The notes: generated by a model from the sequence alone, not told the origin. A stretch of 12,679 nucleotides of DNA from a bacterium (GCA_040757115.1 JBFLYA010000113.1:1-12679), one strand, 5' to 3'; counted from the first letter of the stretch, positions 1-7,160 are shown. Numbers and translations: made by a program.

Positions 1-94
1 TGGAAAACAACAAATTTCCATAAATTTCTATTAGTTTCTATTAATTTCAATTTTTTTAATAATATCTCCCTATCTCCTTAATCTCCACATCTCC
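1..94. repeat. Low-complexity repeat patchwork at left edge
   Basis: Three different simple repeats lie side by side with no gene. Positions 1-20 form a short palindrome (TGGAAA ... TTTCCA). Positions 25-50 carry a 10-bp unit, TTTCTATTAR, twice plus a part. Positions 64-94 carry ATCTCC four times, spaced 8-9 bp. No open frame with protein-like content is visible. The edge palindrome could be the apex of a longer inverted repeat whose other arm lies outside the window; that is inference. Confidence 0.6.
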
Positions 95-130
95 TTTTGT
101 TACACCACCTGAACGCTTACAAATTTTTTT

Positions 131-232
131 AACCACAAAGATCACAAAGAGTTTCACAAAAGAGTCAAAGATTTTTGAGAGAATAAATTTTTCCCTTTAT
201 TTCTTTGTGTATTCTTTGTGTACTTTGTGGTT
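131..232. repeat. Imperfect inverted repeat of CACAAAG units
   Basis: The left arm begins AACCACAAAG (131-140) and continues with further CACAAAG-like units. The right arm ends CTTTGTGGTT (223-232) after two more TTCTTTGTGT-type units. The arms are roughly complementary around an AT-rich centre near 165-200. It lies downstream of the dehydroquinate synthase gene, so its transcript could fold and act as a 3' end, but there is no classic GC stem with a U-run. I treat it as a dispersed intergenic repeat. Confidence 0.65.
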
Positions 233-255
233 AATTTCAGAGACCATTTAATTTT

Positions 256-292
256 CTTCGTGTCCTTCGTGTTCTTCGTGGTGAATAGTTAC
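256..292. repeat. 9-bp CTTCGTG tandem plus shared GGTGAATAGTTAC end
   Basis: CTTCGTG occurs three times at exact 9-bp spacing (256, 265, 274) and runs into GGTGAATAGTTAC (280-292), which stops two bases before the stop codon of the neighbouring gene. The same 13 bases recur in reverse complement near the right edge (12554-12566), again joined to a degenerate GAGA/CACAGAG tandem. The two copies therefore define one dispersed repeat family. Confidence 0.7.
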
Positions 293-294
293 AC

Positions 295-1290
295 TTATTT
301 TTCAATTATAGTTTCATCTATCTTCATCCCAAAATGTCTTCCAGCATCTTCCTGGTAGGCTAATACTTCACTTCCTTCTTGTAGCGAAACAATGGAGATA
401 GGACTTCCATCTGGTGTGCAAAGTCTGATAGTTTCTGCATTTTGGAGGATTAAAGAAACTATTTTTGAATTGATTTTTCCTTCTAACAACATCAATGGTC
501 TTTTTTCTATCTTTATTCTACCAACAATGGCTGATTGAGTTTGTCCTGTTGAATTAACAATTAATACTTCATCACCTGTTTTTAACTCGGATAAATATTT
601 AGTTTTACCTCCTGGTAGAAGTGTATAGGCATGGACAGCGCCGGCATTAACCCTGAAAGGTCTGGGTTCGACATAAGGATTTTCAACACTCTCTGAATGG
701 ACTAAAAACATTGCACCTGAAGAATTCCCGGCTAACATCCCTTCTCCTTGCTTCATATTGGTACAGGTATCAATACAAACCCTGTCTCCCATTCCCAGAG
801 GTTCTATTTTTGTAATTTTTGCAATGGCAATCTCTAATTTCTCTTGAGTATTTTTGATTAGTTGTGCACATCTTTTTATCTCATTTAAATCGGTTGTCTC
901 AAGCAGAACACCCGCAACTCCTTTTTCTAATATTTGAATAGCGATTTTTGTCTCTTTTTCATTATGAACATAAGCTATTAATCCGGCAGGATTTTGAGCA
1001 ATTAAATTCTCTAATGGGATAATTGTCCAATCGTTTGTTTTAATAATAAGTGTTTTGGATTTTGACAACTTAGCGGCGGTTTCTTCATCCTGTTTATTAT
1101 TGATTTCAAACTCAACGACATCTTCATTTAGTTTCAAATCACCATTTTTAGAGATAGTTTTAATTTTGCCCAATTCCTTTACCTTTTCCTCAAATCCTTC
1201 TTCAACCCAAATAGCATCTACGCCACTTTCTAATGCAGTTGTCACAACCGCTTTATTAAACGGAATAGATTTTAGCCAGATAGTTTTCAT
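295..1290 (-). CDS. aroB': 3-dehydroquinate synthase II (archaeal-type)
   Basis: The 331-residue product matches the 3-dehydroquinate synthase II family (type protein MJ1249 of Methanocaldococcus jannaschii). That enzyme uses NAD to deaminate and cyclise 2-amino-3,7-dideoxy-D-threo-hept-6-ulosonate into 3-dehydroquinate, the entry to the shikimate pathway. Family-typical features seen are the N-terminal MKTIWLKSIPFNK segment, a central MGDRVCIDTCTNMKQGEGML block followed by GNSSGAMFLVHSE, and an EPRPFRVNAGAVHAYTLLPG block near residues 205-227. Length is close to the family norm. The ATG at 1290 has a good ribosome binding site (AGGAGA, 7-base spacer). The ADTH synthase that would supply its substrate is not in the window. 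Bacterial relatives such as GriH take part in aminohydroxybenzoate synthesis, so a role in a secondary pathway is also possible. The gene follows the coiled-coil nuclease gene after a repeat-filled 125-base gap, so shared transcription is uncertain. Confidence 0.9.
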   Translation of the reverse strand: MKTIWLKSIPFNKAVVTTALESGVDAIWVEEGFEEKVKELGKIKTISKNGDLKLNEDVVEFEINNKQDEETAAKLSKSKTLIIKTNDWTIIPLENLIAQNPAGLIAYVHNEKETKIAIQILEKGVAGVLLETTDLNEIKRCAQLIKNTQEKLEIAIAKITKIEPLGMGDRVCIDTCTNMKQGEGMLAGNSSGAMFLVHSESVENPYVEPRPFRVNAGAVHAYTLLPGGKTKYLSELKTGDEVLIVNSTGQTQSAIVGRIKIEKRPLMLLEGKINSKIVSLILQNAETIRLCTPDGSPISIVSLQEGSEVLAYQEDAGRHFGMKIDETIIEK

Positions 1291-1314
1291 TTTAGATTCT
1301 CCTGAAAATAGTTA

Positions 1315-1387
1315 ATTAGAGATTAGAGAATTAGTGAATTAGAACCTGCACTCTTGCTAATCTCTAATCTCTAATCTCTAATCTCTA
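1315..1387. repeat. Heptanucleotide inverted repeat (TAATCTC/GAGATTA)
   Basis: The right arm is four perfect 7-bp CTAATCT units in a row (1357-1384) plus CTA. The left arm (1315-1342) is built from GAGATTA/GAATTAG variants and can pair with it, with small bulges, around a loop of roughly 15 bases. The 14-mer ATTAGTGAATTAGA (1330-1343) recurs exactly at 9900-9913 inside the large palindrome upstream of pdxA. The hairpin fills most of the gap between two co-directional genes and could attenuate transcription, though it lacks a U-tract. Confidence 0.75.
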
Positions 1388-1415
1388 TGCCCGATTTTCA
1401 TCCTCCTCGTATCAT

Positions 1416-2177
1416 CTATTCTTTTGTTTCATATTTGTAGACCTTTGGTTTAAAATCAACCTTATTTTTTAAAACCATGGTATCTTCTTTTAAAGACAAA
1501 AGATAAAATCCTTCTTTTTCTGCAATCCTTACTGCATCATGGGATGGATTCATATAGGCAATTGCACCAATTACTGGTAGATCATTGTATTTAGGAAAGA
1601 ATTCATAGAAAGAGGAAATGTCTTCTAATGCGTCGTTTATATCTCTTGGTTCAAAATATGTCTTTACCTCAACTATTATAACATAGTCCTGGTTTTCTCC
1701 CCTGGCTATGCTTAATAGGTCTAATTCTAAGGTATTTCCGTTCATATGAGAAAGAGCCCTTGGAAAGGTTTGGATAATCTTTATCCCTCTTTTTGAAAAT
1801 GCCTCTGTTAGAGATACAAGTGCCATACCCTCTGTTAATCTTCCCCAACCATCTGATATGCCTGCTACCAATTTCCTTGTTTTTTCAAACTCTTTATCTG
1901 TCTTCTTAAACATAGCCCTTAATTCCTCATCTGTTTTTTTAAGTTGCTCATCTGTTTTTTTAAGTTGCTCATCTGTTTTTTTAAGTTGCTCATCTGTTTT
2001 TTTAAGTTGCTCATCTGTTTTTTTAAGATGTTCATCTGTTTTTTTAAGTTGCTCATCTGTTTTTTCTTGAGCCTTTTTGAGGGTTTCTTGAGATTTTCTA
2101 AACTCTTCCTGGCTCTTTAAAAGTCTTTCTATTCTTCTATCTACATTATCAAGTCTTTGTTCAACCTTCATAGCCAT
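1416..2177 (-). CDS. Coiled-coil PD-(D/E)XK nuclease-like protein (DUF3782-type)
   Basis: The product has 253 residues. Residues 1-105 are a charged coiled coil whose core (about 39-86) is a near-perfect 7-residue repeat, KTDEQLK, seven times. Residues 106-253 resemble the PD-(D/E)XK-like domain of coiled-coil DUF3782 proteins: GRLTEG with E116, then D153 (LELDLLS) and E170-V-K172 (IIVEVKTYF), which fit the E...D...ExK catalytic layout. A nuclease or DNA-binding role is therefore inferred from the motif only; the biological target is unknown. The ATG at 2177 is chosen over the in-frame ATG two codons later because GGAGGTGAT lies 9 bases upstream of it. It follows the Uma2 gene by 15 bases, so the two nuclease-fold genes are probably co-transcribed. 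The tandem DNA repeat inside suggests that coiled-coil length varies between strains. Confidence 0.75.
   Translation of the reverse strand: MAMKVEQRLDNVDRRIERLLKSQEEFRKSQETLKKAQEKTDEQLKKTDEHLKKTDEQLKKTDEQLKKTDEQLKKTDEQLKKTDEELRAMFKKTDKEFEKTRKLVAGISDGWGRLTEGMALVSLTEAFSKRGIKIIQTFPRALSHMNGNTLELDLLSIARGENQDYVIIVEVKTYFEPRDINDALEDISSFYEFFPKYNDLPVIGAIAYMNPSHDAVRIAEKEGFYLLSLKEDTMVLKNKVDFKPKVYKYETKE
1927..2065. repeat. 21-bp tandem repeat coding for heptads
   Basis: Six full 21-bp units start at 1927, 1948, 1969, 1990, 2011 and 2032, and a partial seventh starts at 2053. They are nearly identical; the unit at 2011 carries the visible change (AAGATGT instead of AAGTTGC, giving His for Gln). The unit is a multiple of three, so gain or loss of units keeps the frame and changes coiled-coil length by seven residues, two helical turns. 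Confidence 0.95.
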
Positions 2178-2192
2178 TTTATATCACCTCCA

Positions 2193-2747
2193 TTAAAATA
2201 TCTCTTTAAGATTAAAATTTAGCCCTTTGATTAAATTTGATTTAACCACATCCCCTATTTTATAAATGCCCGTATCTTCATACAACTTGCCTGTATGAGA
2301 AAATATCTGGAGTGTTTTTTTATCTGCATCTAATAGCCAGTATTCCTTTACTCCATAAGTTTCATAGAGTCTCTTTTTTAATAGTTTATCCAAATTTTGG
2401 GTATAAGGAGAGGTGATTTCAATAATTAAATTGGGTGCACCTTCAATATACTTGTCCTTGATTATATTCAGATTCTCTTTAGAGATAAAGAATATATCTG
2501 GTTGGACAACATCTTCATCTGAAAACAGAACATCACAAGGTGCATAAAATACCTCCCCTAATTTATTAATTTTAACAAATTGTTGTAGAATTTCAAATAA
2601 TTTGGCTGATATCCTTTGATGATAAGGAACTGGTGCTGGACTCATATAAACCTCCCCCTGTATTATTTGATACCTTTTCCCGTCATCCGGGAACTGAACA
2701 TAATCCTCGTATGTCCATTTTTCTTCTTTTGTAGCTAAAATTGGCAT
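2193..2747 (-). CDS. Uma2-family putative restriction endonuclease (copy A)
   Basis: The 184-residue product belongs to the Uma2 (DUF820) family, which has a PD-(D/E)XK nuclease fold; the cellular role of the family is poorly known. Seen in order: WTYEDYVQFPDDGKRYQIIQGE with E32 (Q-G-E-V), HQRIS, APCDVLFSDEDVVQPD with the metal-binding D84, LIIEITSP with E110, then KKRLYETYGVKEYWLLD. I place the start at the ATG at 2747 and not at the TTG at 2762, because the TTG lies within the ribosome binding site itself (GAGGAGG, 6 bases before the ATG). A second copy at 8113-8673 has the same sequence around its start. It lies 74 bases after the sugar-nucleotidyltransferase fusion gene and 15 bases before the coiled-coil nuclease gene. 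Confidence 0.85.
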   Translation of the reverse strand: MPILATKEEKWTYEDYVQFPDDGKRYQIIQGEVYMSPAPVPYHQRISAKLFEILQQFVKINKLGEVFYAPCDVLFSDEDVVQPDIFFISKENLNIIKDKYIEGAPNLIIEITSPYTQNLDKLLKKRLYETYGVKEYWLLDADKKTLQIFSHTGKLYEDTGIYKIGDVVKSNLIKGLNFNLKEIF

Positions 2748-2753
2748 TGCTTT

Positions 2754-2760
2754 CCTCCTC
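2754..2760 (-). promoter_or_regulatory. Ribosome binding site deciding the Uma2 copy A start
   Basis: Read on the minus strand this is GAGGAGG followed by AAAGCA and the ATG at 2747. The 14 bases from GGAGG through the ATG (GGAGGAAAGCAATG) are identical at Uma2 copy B (8671-8684). This supports the ATG and rules against the upstream in-frame TTG. Confidence 0.8.
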
Positions 2761-2763
2761 AAA

Positions 2764-2818
2764 ATAGACTATAGACCATAGACTAACTTACCTCCTGTCT
2801 ACTACCTACTACCTACTA
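2764..2818. repeat. Two heptanucleotide tracts (ATAGACY and YCTACTA)
   Basis: Three 7-bp units ATAGACT/ATAGACC/ATAGACT occupy 2764-2784. Three units TCTACTA/CCTACTA/CCTACTA occupy 2798-2818, separated by 13 bases. They fill the gap between the end of the nucleotidyltransferase fusion gene and the ribosome binding site of Uma2 copy A. These are the same kind of 7-bp degenerate tandem seen elsewhere in the window, but with a different unit sequence. Confidence 0.75.
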
Positions 2819-2821
2819 TTT

Positions 2822-5302
2822 TTATCCTCTTTCTTTAAATTTATTAATCTTCTGGATATATTCTGTGGCTAATTCTTCGCTTTTTTCTTTCGAGCCTGCC
2901 TCAGCATAGACATGAAATAGTGCCTCATCCTGGTCTGGTAATAGCAAGACCCAATCCTTTCGGCGATATATTTTAATGCCATCAATCAATTCGATATGTT
3001 TATCTTTAACCTCTTCCATTATCCATCGCATTAAACTCCCTTTTAATTCCCAGGGACAGGAGATTCTTTCATGATGGACATAGAATGGTGGGATAGAATC
3101 GACTACATCACTTAATTTCATTCCTTTAGATGATAGAAACTCAAGTAATTTCAAACTGGAAACCATACCATCAAAACACTGTTGAAATTGAGGGAAAATG
3201 AATCCCCCATGTCCATTACTAATCATAATTAAATCTTTATCAAAGATTTTTTCTTTATAAGTAGTTTTGATATATTTAATTCGGTCTTCATTCATCTGGG
3301 CAATAATCCTGGTGGCTGTGACTGGAATACCAATTTTTCCTTCTTTAACCGTCTCGCAAGCCAATTTTGATAATAAGGCGACATTTAAGTTAGCAGGAAT
3401 AATTCTACCTCGGTCATCCACCAGGAAAATTCTTTCAGCCTCCTGGTCAAATAAAATTCCAAGGTCTGCATCAAGTGTCAGGACAATATTTGATAATTGT
3501 TTTAATGCCAAAGATATACTGGCGGGTGTGTTAATTACTCTTTCTGGATCCGTATAGGCATTGAGGGCAATGACATCACAGCCTAATCCTTCTAAAACCG
3601 TTGGAAATACTGTTGAGATACTACCAAAGCCGTAATCGATGATAATCTTAAATTTAGATTGAGCGATTAAACTAGCATTAATCACATTTGATAATCCTTC
3701 TCGATAGCACTCGATTATCCGATAGGGGAAGGATATTACTCCTATTTCTTCTACCTTTGCCCTTCGGAAATCTTCGCGGTAAAAAAGTTGTTCAATGGCT
3801 TTTTCTTTAGTCGCGGAAATATCTAATCCAGAGGTTTCAAAGAAGCGAATTTCTATCATTTTAGGGTCGTAAGAGGCACGAGCAATATGTAATCCGCCGT
3901 GTGCATTCAAGATATTACTCTGGAATCGGGCAACAGGCATAGGGATAACACCCATATCCCAGACATTTATTCCTACGGATAAAATCCCGGACATCAAGGA
4001 GCGATTTATCATTCTGGAGGTTTTATGTGCATCACGGCTGACAATAACATCTGCATTTTTAGCCAGAGATGCGGCATAAGCAGCACCGAGGCGACAGGCA
4101 AATTCAGGTGTGATTTCCATATTGGCTAATCCCACTACTCCACGACTACCAAATAAACTCCGTGTCCATTTCTCACCCCAGATAAGGCTTGTCGATAATG
4201 TCACCCCATCTTCTACGATTTTATAAGGCCACATCTTGACATTTGTTCTTATAATACAATCACTTCCAACAACACAACCATCTCCAATTATTGCCTCTAT
4301 TTCTAAGAATGAGCACTTTTTGATATAAGATTCCTTTCCAATAACATTTTCTCGTAATTCACAACTATTCCCGATATGAACACCATCCCAGAGAATAGAA
4401 TTGGTAATTATTGAATTTTCTTCAATAATACAATTGTCTCCAATACAAGAATTAGTAATCTTCACCCCTTCTCCTATACTACAATGCTTACCAATAATAA
4501 CATTGCCTTCAAGATTTACTCCATCGGCGATTATGGAATGCTTATCTTTCCAGATATTTTCTTTTTTCTCACCACAAATCTCAATATTTACCTTTTGGGT
4601 TAAAACATCATAATGTGCCAATCGATACTCGGTTAAATTACCAATATCCCTCCAATATCCTGTAGCAACATATCCATAAAGTGGAGAATTTTCGGCAAGT
4701 AATTTAGGAAATAAGTCCTTACTAAAATCAAACATCTCCCCTTCAGGAATATCTTCAAGAACCTCTGGCTCCAATACATATACTCCCGTATTAACTGTAT
4801 CTGAGAAAACCTCTCCCCAGGAAGGTTTTTCGAGGAAACGCTTTATTCGACCTGTGTTTGAATCAATAAGGGTGATACCATATTGTAAAGGATTGGTTAC
4901 CGCGGTTAAGGTAATTGTGGCGATAGCCTTTTTTTCTTTATGAAATTTAATAATAGATTTTAAATCAAAATCGGTCAAAACATCCCCACTAATAATCAAA
5001 AATGGTTCTTTATTCAGATGTTTAGCCGCATTTTTTACACTGCCTGCTGTTCCAAGATCTTGAGTCGCCGAGACATAAGTAACATTTACCCCAAATTTCT
5101 CTCCATTCCCAAAATAATCCATAATTATCTCAGGTTGATAATAAAGGATAACGACAATATCCTTTATCCCATACTTTTTCAAAAGAGAAATGATATGTTC
5201 CATCATAGGTTTATTAGCCAAAGGAACCATAGGTTTGGGGATATTGCAGGTAAGTGGTCGCAACCGCGTCCCAAAACCACCAGCCATAACTACACCTTTC
5301 AT
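2822..5302 (-). CDS. Sugar nucleotidyltransferase / beta-helix / degenerate phosphomannomutase fusion
   Basis: The product has 826 residues in three parts. Residues 1-235 are a nucleotidyltransferase domain with GGFGTRLRPLT (8-18), PKP (22-24) and D107 in the SGD motif; it probably makes GDP-mannose or a similar NDP-sugar for envelope glycans. Residues 255-375 are left-handed beta-helix hexapeptide repeats. Residues 385-826 align with phosphomannomutase/phosphoglucomutase, as in the annotated mannose-1-phosphate guanylyltransferase fusions of cyanobacteria and other bacteria. Three mutase signatures are altered: the metal loop DGDxDR reads DQEAER (619-624), the sugar loop GGEGNGG reads SNGHGG (695-700), and the C-terminal phosphate loop RPSGTEP reads LPDQDEA (788-794). 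The phosphoserine region keeps S477 but in ASYDP instead of ASHNP. The mutase part is therefore probably non-catalytic and may bind a ligand or regulate. The ATG at 5302 has AGGAGG 8 bases upstream. Confidence 0.88.
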   Translation of the reverse strand: MKGVVMAGGFGTRLRPLTCNIPKPMVPLANKPMMEHIISLLKKYGIKDIVVILYYQPEIIMDYFGNGEKFGVNVTYVSATQDLGTAGSVKNAAKHLNKEPFLIISGDVLTDFDLKSIIKFHKEKKAIATITLTAVTNPLQYGITLIDSNTGRIKRFLEKPSWGEVFSDTVNTGVYVLEPEVLEDIPEGEMFDFSKDLFPKLLAENSPLYGYVATGYWRDIGNLTEYRLAHYDVLTQKVNIEICGEKKENIWKDKHSIIADGVNLEGNVIIGKHCSIGEGVKITNSCIGDNCIIEENSIITNSILWDGVHIGNSCELRENVIGKESYIKKCSFLEIEAIIGDGCVVGSDCIIRTNVKMWPYKIVEDGVTLSTSLIWGEKWTRSLFGSRGVVGLANMEITPEFACRLGAAYAASLAKNADVIVSRDAHKTSRMINRSLMSGILSVGINVWDMGVIPMPVARFQSNILNAHGGLHIARASYDPKMIEIRFFETSGLDISATKEKAIEQLFYREDFRRAKVEEIGVISFPYRIIECYREGLSNVINASLIAQSKFKIIIDYGFGSISTVFPTVLEGLGCDVIALNAYTDPERVINTPASISLALKQLSNIVLTLDADLGILFDQEAERIFLVDDRGRIIPANLNVALLSKLACETVKEGKIGIPVTATRIIAQMNEDRIKYIKTTYKEKIFDKDLIMISNGHGGFIFPQFQQCFDGMVSSLKLLEFLSSKGMKLSDVVDSIPPFYVHHERISCPWELKGSLMRWIMEEVKDKHIELIDGIKIYRRKDWVLLLPDQDEALFHVYAEAGSKEKSEELATEYIQKINKFKERG

Positions 5303-5438
5303 TGTCTTATCCTCCTCTCTGTTATTTTTGATTTTTGATTGTAGATTTTATAATTAACTAATTGCTAAAAGCGATAGGGCAATTTCATTTACTCACCTTT
5401 TGCATGATTATGAGATACTTGAATCCCCTTAAGTAAAA

Positions 5439-5466
5439 ATTATATATCCTTGCTCTTTCATGCCAG
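5439..5466 (-). promoter_or_regulatory. Possible promoter in the 181-base gap before the nucleotidyltransferase fusion
   Basis: Read on the minus strand: CTGGCA as a weak -35 (5461-5466), a 16-base spacer, and a perfect TATAAT -10 (5439-5444), about 137 bases upstream of the ATG at 5302. The gap 5303-5483 otherwise holds a short ATTTTTG duplication (5324-5337) and no gene that I can see. The call rests only on consensus match in AT-rich DNA. Confidence 0.35.
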
Positions 5467-5483
5467 ATTGGTGTATTTGATGA

Positions 5484-5708
5484 CTATCTTGTCTCAAAAT
5501 TATCAATACCCCAAGCATGACATTTTGGACATCCGATAGGTTCACCCACATAAGCCTCTCCATACCCCATATTTTTTACCCAGTTTGGTGTTTCACTTAT
5601 ATATTCAGGTTCTTCCGCATTTGTAGCCATACAGTAGTTATAACTGTTAATCTGAAACACTAAAGAATTTCCCTTATAATTACAGTTTTTGCATTGGTAT
5701 TTTGTCAT
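5484..5708 (-). CDS. Small zinc-ribbon-like protein, third gene of the restriction-modification cassette
   Basis: I do not recognise a named family for this 74-residue product. It has two Cys pairs, C6-x2-C9 near the start (YQCKNCNY) and C60-x2-C63 near the end (CPKCHAW), as expected for one zinc ribbon, with a Tyr- and Asn-rich middle. Its ATG at 5708 overlaps the TGA of the HNH endonuclease gene as ATGA, with a purine-rich AGAGGAAGAG just upstream, so translation is probably coupled. Being the last gene of a methyltransferase-HNH pair, it may be an accessory or regulator of that system or an unrelated passenger. The coupling and the ordered Cys pairs argue that it is real despite its small size. 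Confidence 0.65.
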   Translation of the reverse strand: MTKYQCKNCNYKGNSLVFQINSYNYCMATNAEEPEYISETPNWVKNMGYGEAYVGEPIGCPKCHAWGIDNFETR

Positions 5709-6316
5709 TTCTCTTCCTCTTTTTGGTTACCGTTAGGTCCTGGTATATGGCTATTGATACCATATTTATTGTAGCATTCAAACAAGCATTTACAAAAATT
5801 GATTATTTTCTTATCACCGACTTTAACTGCTTGTTTGTACAAATTAATAAAATATCTTTTACCTCCTTCAGTTTGAGAGAAATTTTTCTTACGGAGGTTG
5901 CATTCCATACATAATGTTTGTCCATTATCAATAGTATTATCTCCACCTTTATCTTTTGGTTTTATATGGTCTGCACATAACTCAACACCTTCATATCTAC
6001 CACGACCACATAGAACACATTTATAATTATCTTTTTTAAATATTTCTTCCTTCACTTCGGGCGGGAAATCGAAGAGTTCAATTTCCTTTATATAATCAGG
6101 TTCGTATCTGTAAACTCCCTTTTTGACTTTTATTAGTTTGCCTTCTTGATGAAATTTACGGATTTGACGCCAGGTATCACGGGGCTTTTTGCCATACAAT
6201 TTTAGATATTGCTTTTCAACCCAGTCAACAACTGGTCCATGCTCTAAATCTTTTTTCGAATGTTTGCGGAAATATTCCATTACTAAATCCGCGATGGTTT
6301 TTATTCTATCACCCAT
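5705..6316 (-). CDS. HNH endonuclease, probable type II restriction enzyme
   Basis: The product has 203 residues. Residues 1-75 look like a helix-turn-helix/winged-helix DNA-binding part ending in GVYRYEPDY. Residues 85-145 are an HNH nuclease: zinc pairs C100-x2-C103 and C136-x2-C139, D116-H117 (ADHIKP), N131 (DNGQTLC) and N140 in the place of the last His (an HNN variant). The tail to 203 is polar and Lys/Glu rich at its end. The ATG at 6316 is 5 bases after the methyltransferase stop, and its ribosome binding site (GGAGGAA) lies in the last codons of that gene. A nuclease directly following a DNA methyltransferase is the classic type II restriction-modification layout, so it probably cuts the site that the partner methylates. 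The recognition site cannot be read from the sequence. It could instead be a homing-type HNH enzyme, which is less likely given the context. Confidence 0.82.
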   Translation of the reverse strand: MGDRIKTIADLVMEYFRKHSKKDLEHGPVVDWVEKQYLKLYGKKPRDTWRQIRKFHQEGKLIKVKKGVYRYEPDYIKEIELFDFPPEVKEEIFKKDNYKCVLCGRGRYEGVELCADHIKPKDKGGDNTIDNGQTLCMECNLRKKNFSQTEGGKRYFINLYKQAVKVGDKKIINFCKCLFECYNKYGINSHIPGPNGNQKEEEK

Positions 6317-6321
6317 TAATT

Positions 6322-7116
6322 TTATTCCTCCAATTCTAATGTAATCTGGTTTATTTTTGCTTCTTTTATAAGCCTCTGTTTGGCAATTTCACAATAATTT
6401 CTATCAATTTCAATACCAATTCCATTTCTATCTGTTAGAACGCAAGCAATCAAGGTAGAACCGCTACCCAAAAATGGGTCAAGCACGATGTCATCTACAA
6501 AAGTAAAGAGTTTTATGCACCTTACTGGAAGATTTACAGGAAATGGTGCAGGATGCCCAATTCTTGTCTTGCTTTCACCCATAAAAGTCCAGACACCATT
6601 TGTCCATTCCATGAATTCTTTCTTAGTGATATCTGATTTTTGCGTTCCACTTATTTTTTTCCACTTTTCCTTATACAACACAGCAATCATTTCAACAGGT
6701 GCAATAACATAAGGTGCGGTTGCAGAAAGCCACGAACCCCAGGCTGTTCTTCTTGATATATTTTGCTCATTCCATACAATTGTCGAGTGATATTTAAAGC
6801 CCACTTTTTTGGCTATTGAAATAATATCAGCATAAACACTTTGTTGACCACCTTTATTTTTGTCAAGGGGAATGTTTAAGCAGAACCGCCCATCTTCTCT
6901 TAAAAGTTTATATGCCTTCTCAAGCCATTTATAAGTAAATTCAAGATAAACCTCATAAGGAATTTTATCATCATAAGCGTTGTATCTAATATCTACATTA
7001 TAAGGTGGGGAAGTCACAATTAAATCTATCGAGCCTCCTGTGATTTCATCAGAAATTAAGAAATCATCATTATATATTTGTATATTTTCTGCTTGAAAAT
7101 AAAGTTTTTCATTCAT
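6322..7116 (-). CDS. Site-specific DNA methyltransferase (N4-cytosine or N6-adenine), beta class
   Basis: The 264-residue product methylates an exocyclic amino group of DNA using S-adenosylmethionine. Motif IV TSPPY (35-39) comes before motif I DPFLGSGST (213-221) with GIGIEID after it, so the order is that of the beta class. TSPPY with Ser is common in N4-cytosine enzymes, but N6-adenine enzymes also use it. The middle region (about 70-200) should hold the target-recognition part. I favour the ATG at 7116; an in-frame TTG at 7140 would add eight residues (MKKNDDIK) and neither has a clear ribosome binding site. It is the first gene of the cassette with the HNH enzyme (5-base gap) and lies 44 bases after rsmA, so it may depend on read-through from the pdxA-rsmA operon. 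Confidence 0.88.
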   Translation of the reverse strand: MNEKLYFQAENIQIYNDDFLISDEITGGSIDLIVTSPPYNVDIRYNAYDDKIPYEVYLEFTYKWLEKAYKLLREDGRFCLNIPLDKNKGGQQSVYADIISIAKKVGFKYHSTIVWNEQNISRRTAWGSWLSATAPYVIAPVEMIAVLYKEKWKKISGTQKSDITKKEFMEWTNGVWTFMGESKTRIGHPAPFPVNLPVRCIKLFTFVDDIVLDPFLGSGSTLIACVLTDRNGIGIEIDRNYCEIAKQRLIKEAKINQITLELEE

Positions 7117-7160
7117 TTTAATATCATCATTTTTTTTCAACTAACCCACATTCCAATACA

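Noticed and set aside
131-232. Rho-independent terminator for the dehydroquinate synthase gene
   Set aside because: The stem is AT-rich and interrupted, the loop is long, and there is no T-run placed after it in the direction of transcription; a repeat element explains it better.
1927-2065. CRISPR-like regular spacing
   Set aside because: The units abut directly with no spacers and lie in frame in a coding gene.
1858-2070. Plus-strand frame with a repeated Ser-Ser-Val-Phe-Leu-Ser-Cys motif
   Set aside because: It is the antisense reading of the 21-bp tandem in the coiled-coil gene; it has no ribosome binding site and its repeats follow from the DNA unit.
2745-2762. Uma2 copy A starting at the TTG at 2762
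   Set aside because: That TTG and the two codons after it are the ribosome binding site (GAGGAGG) for the ATG at 2747.
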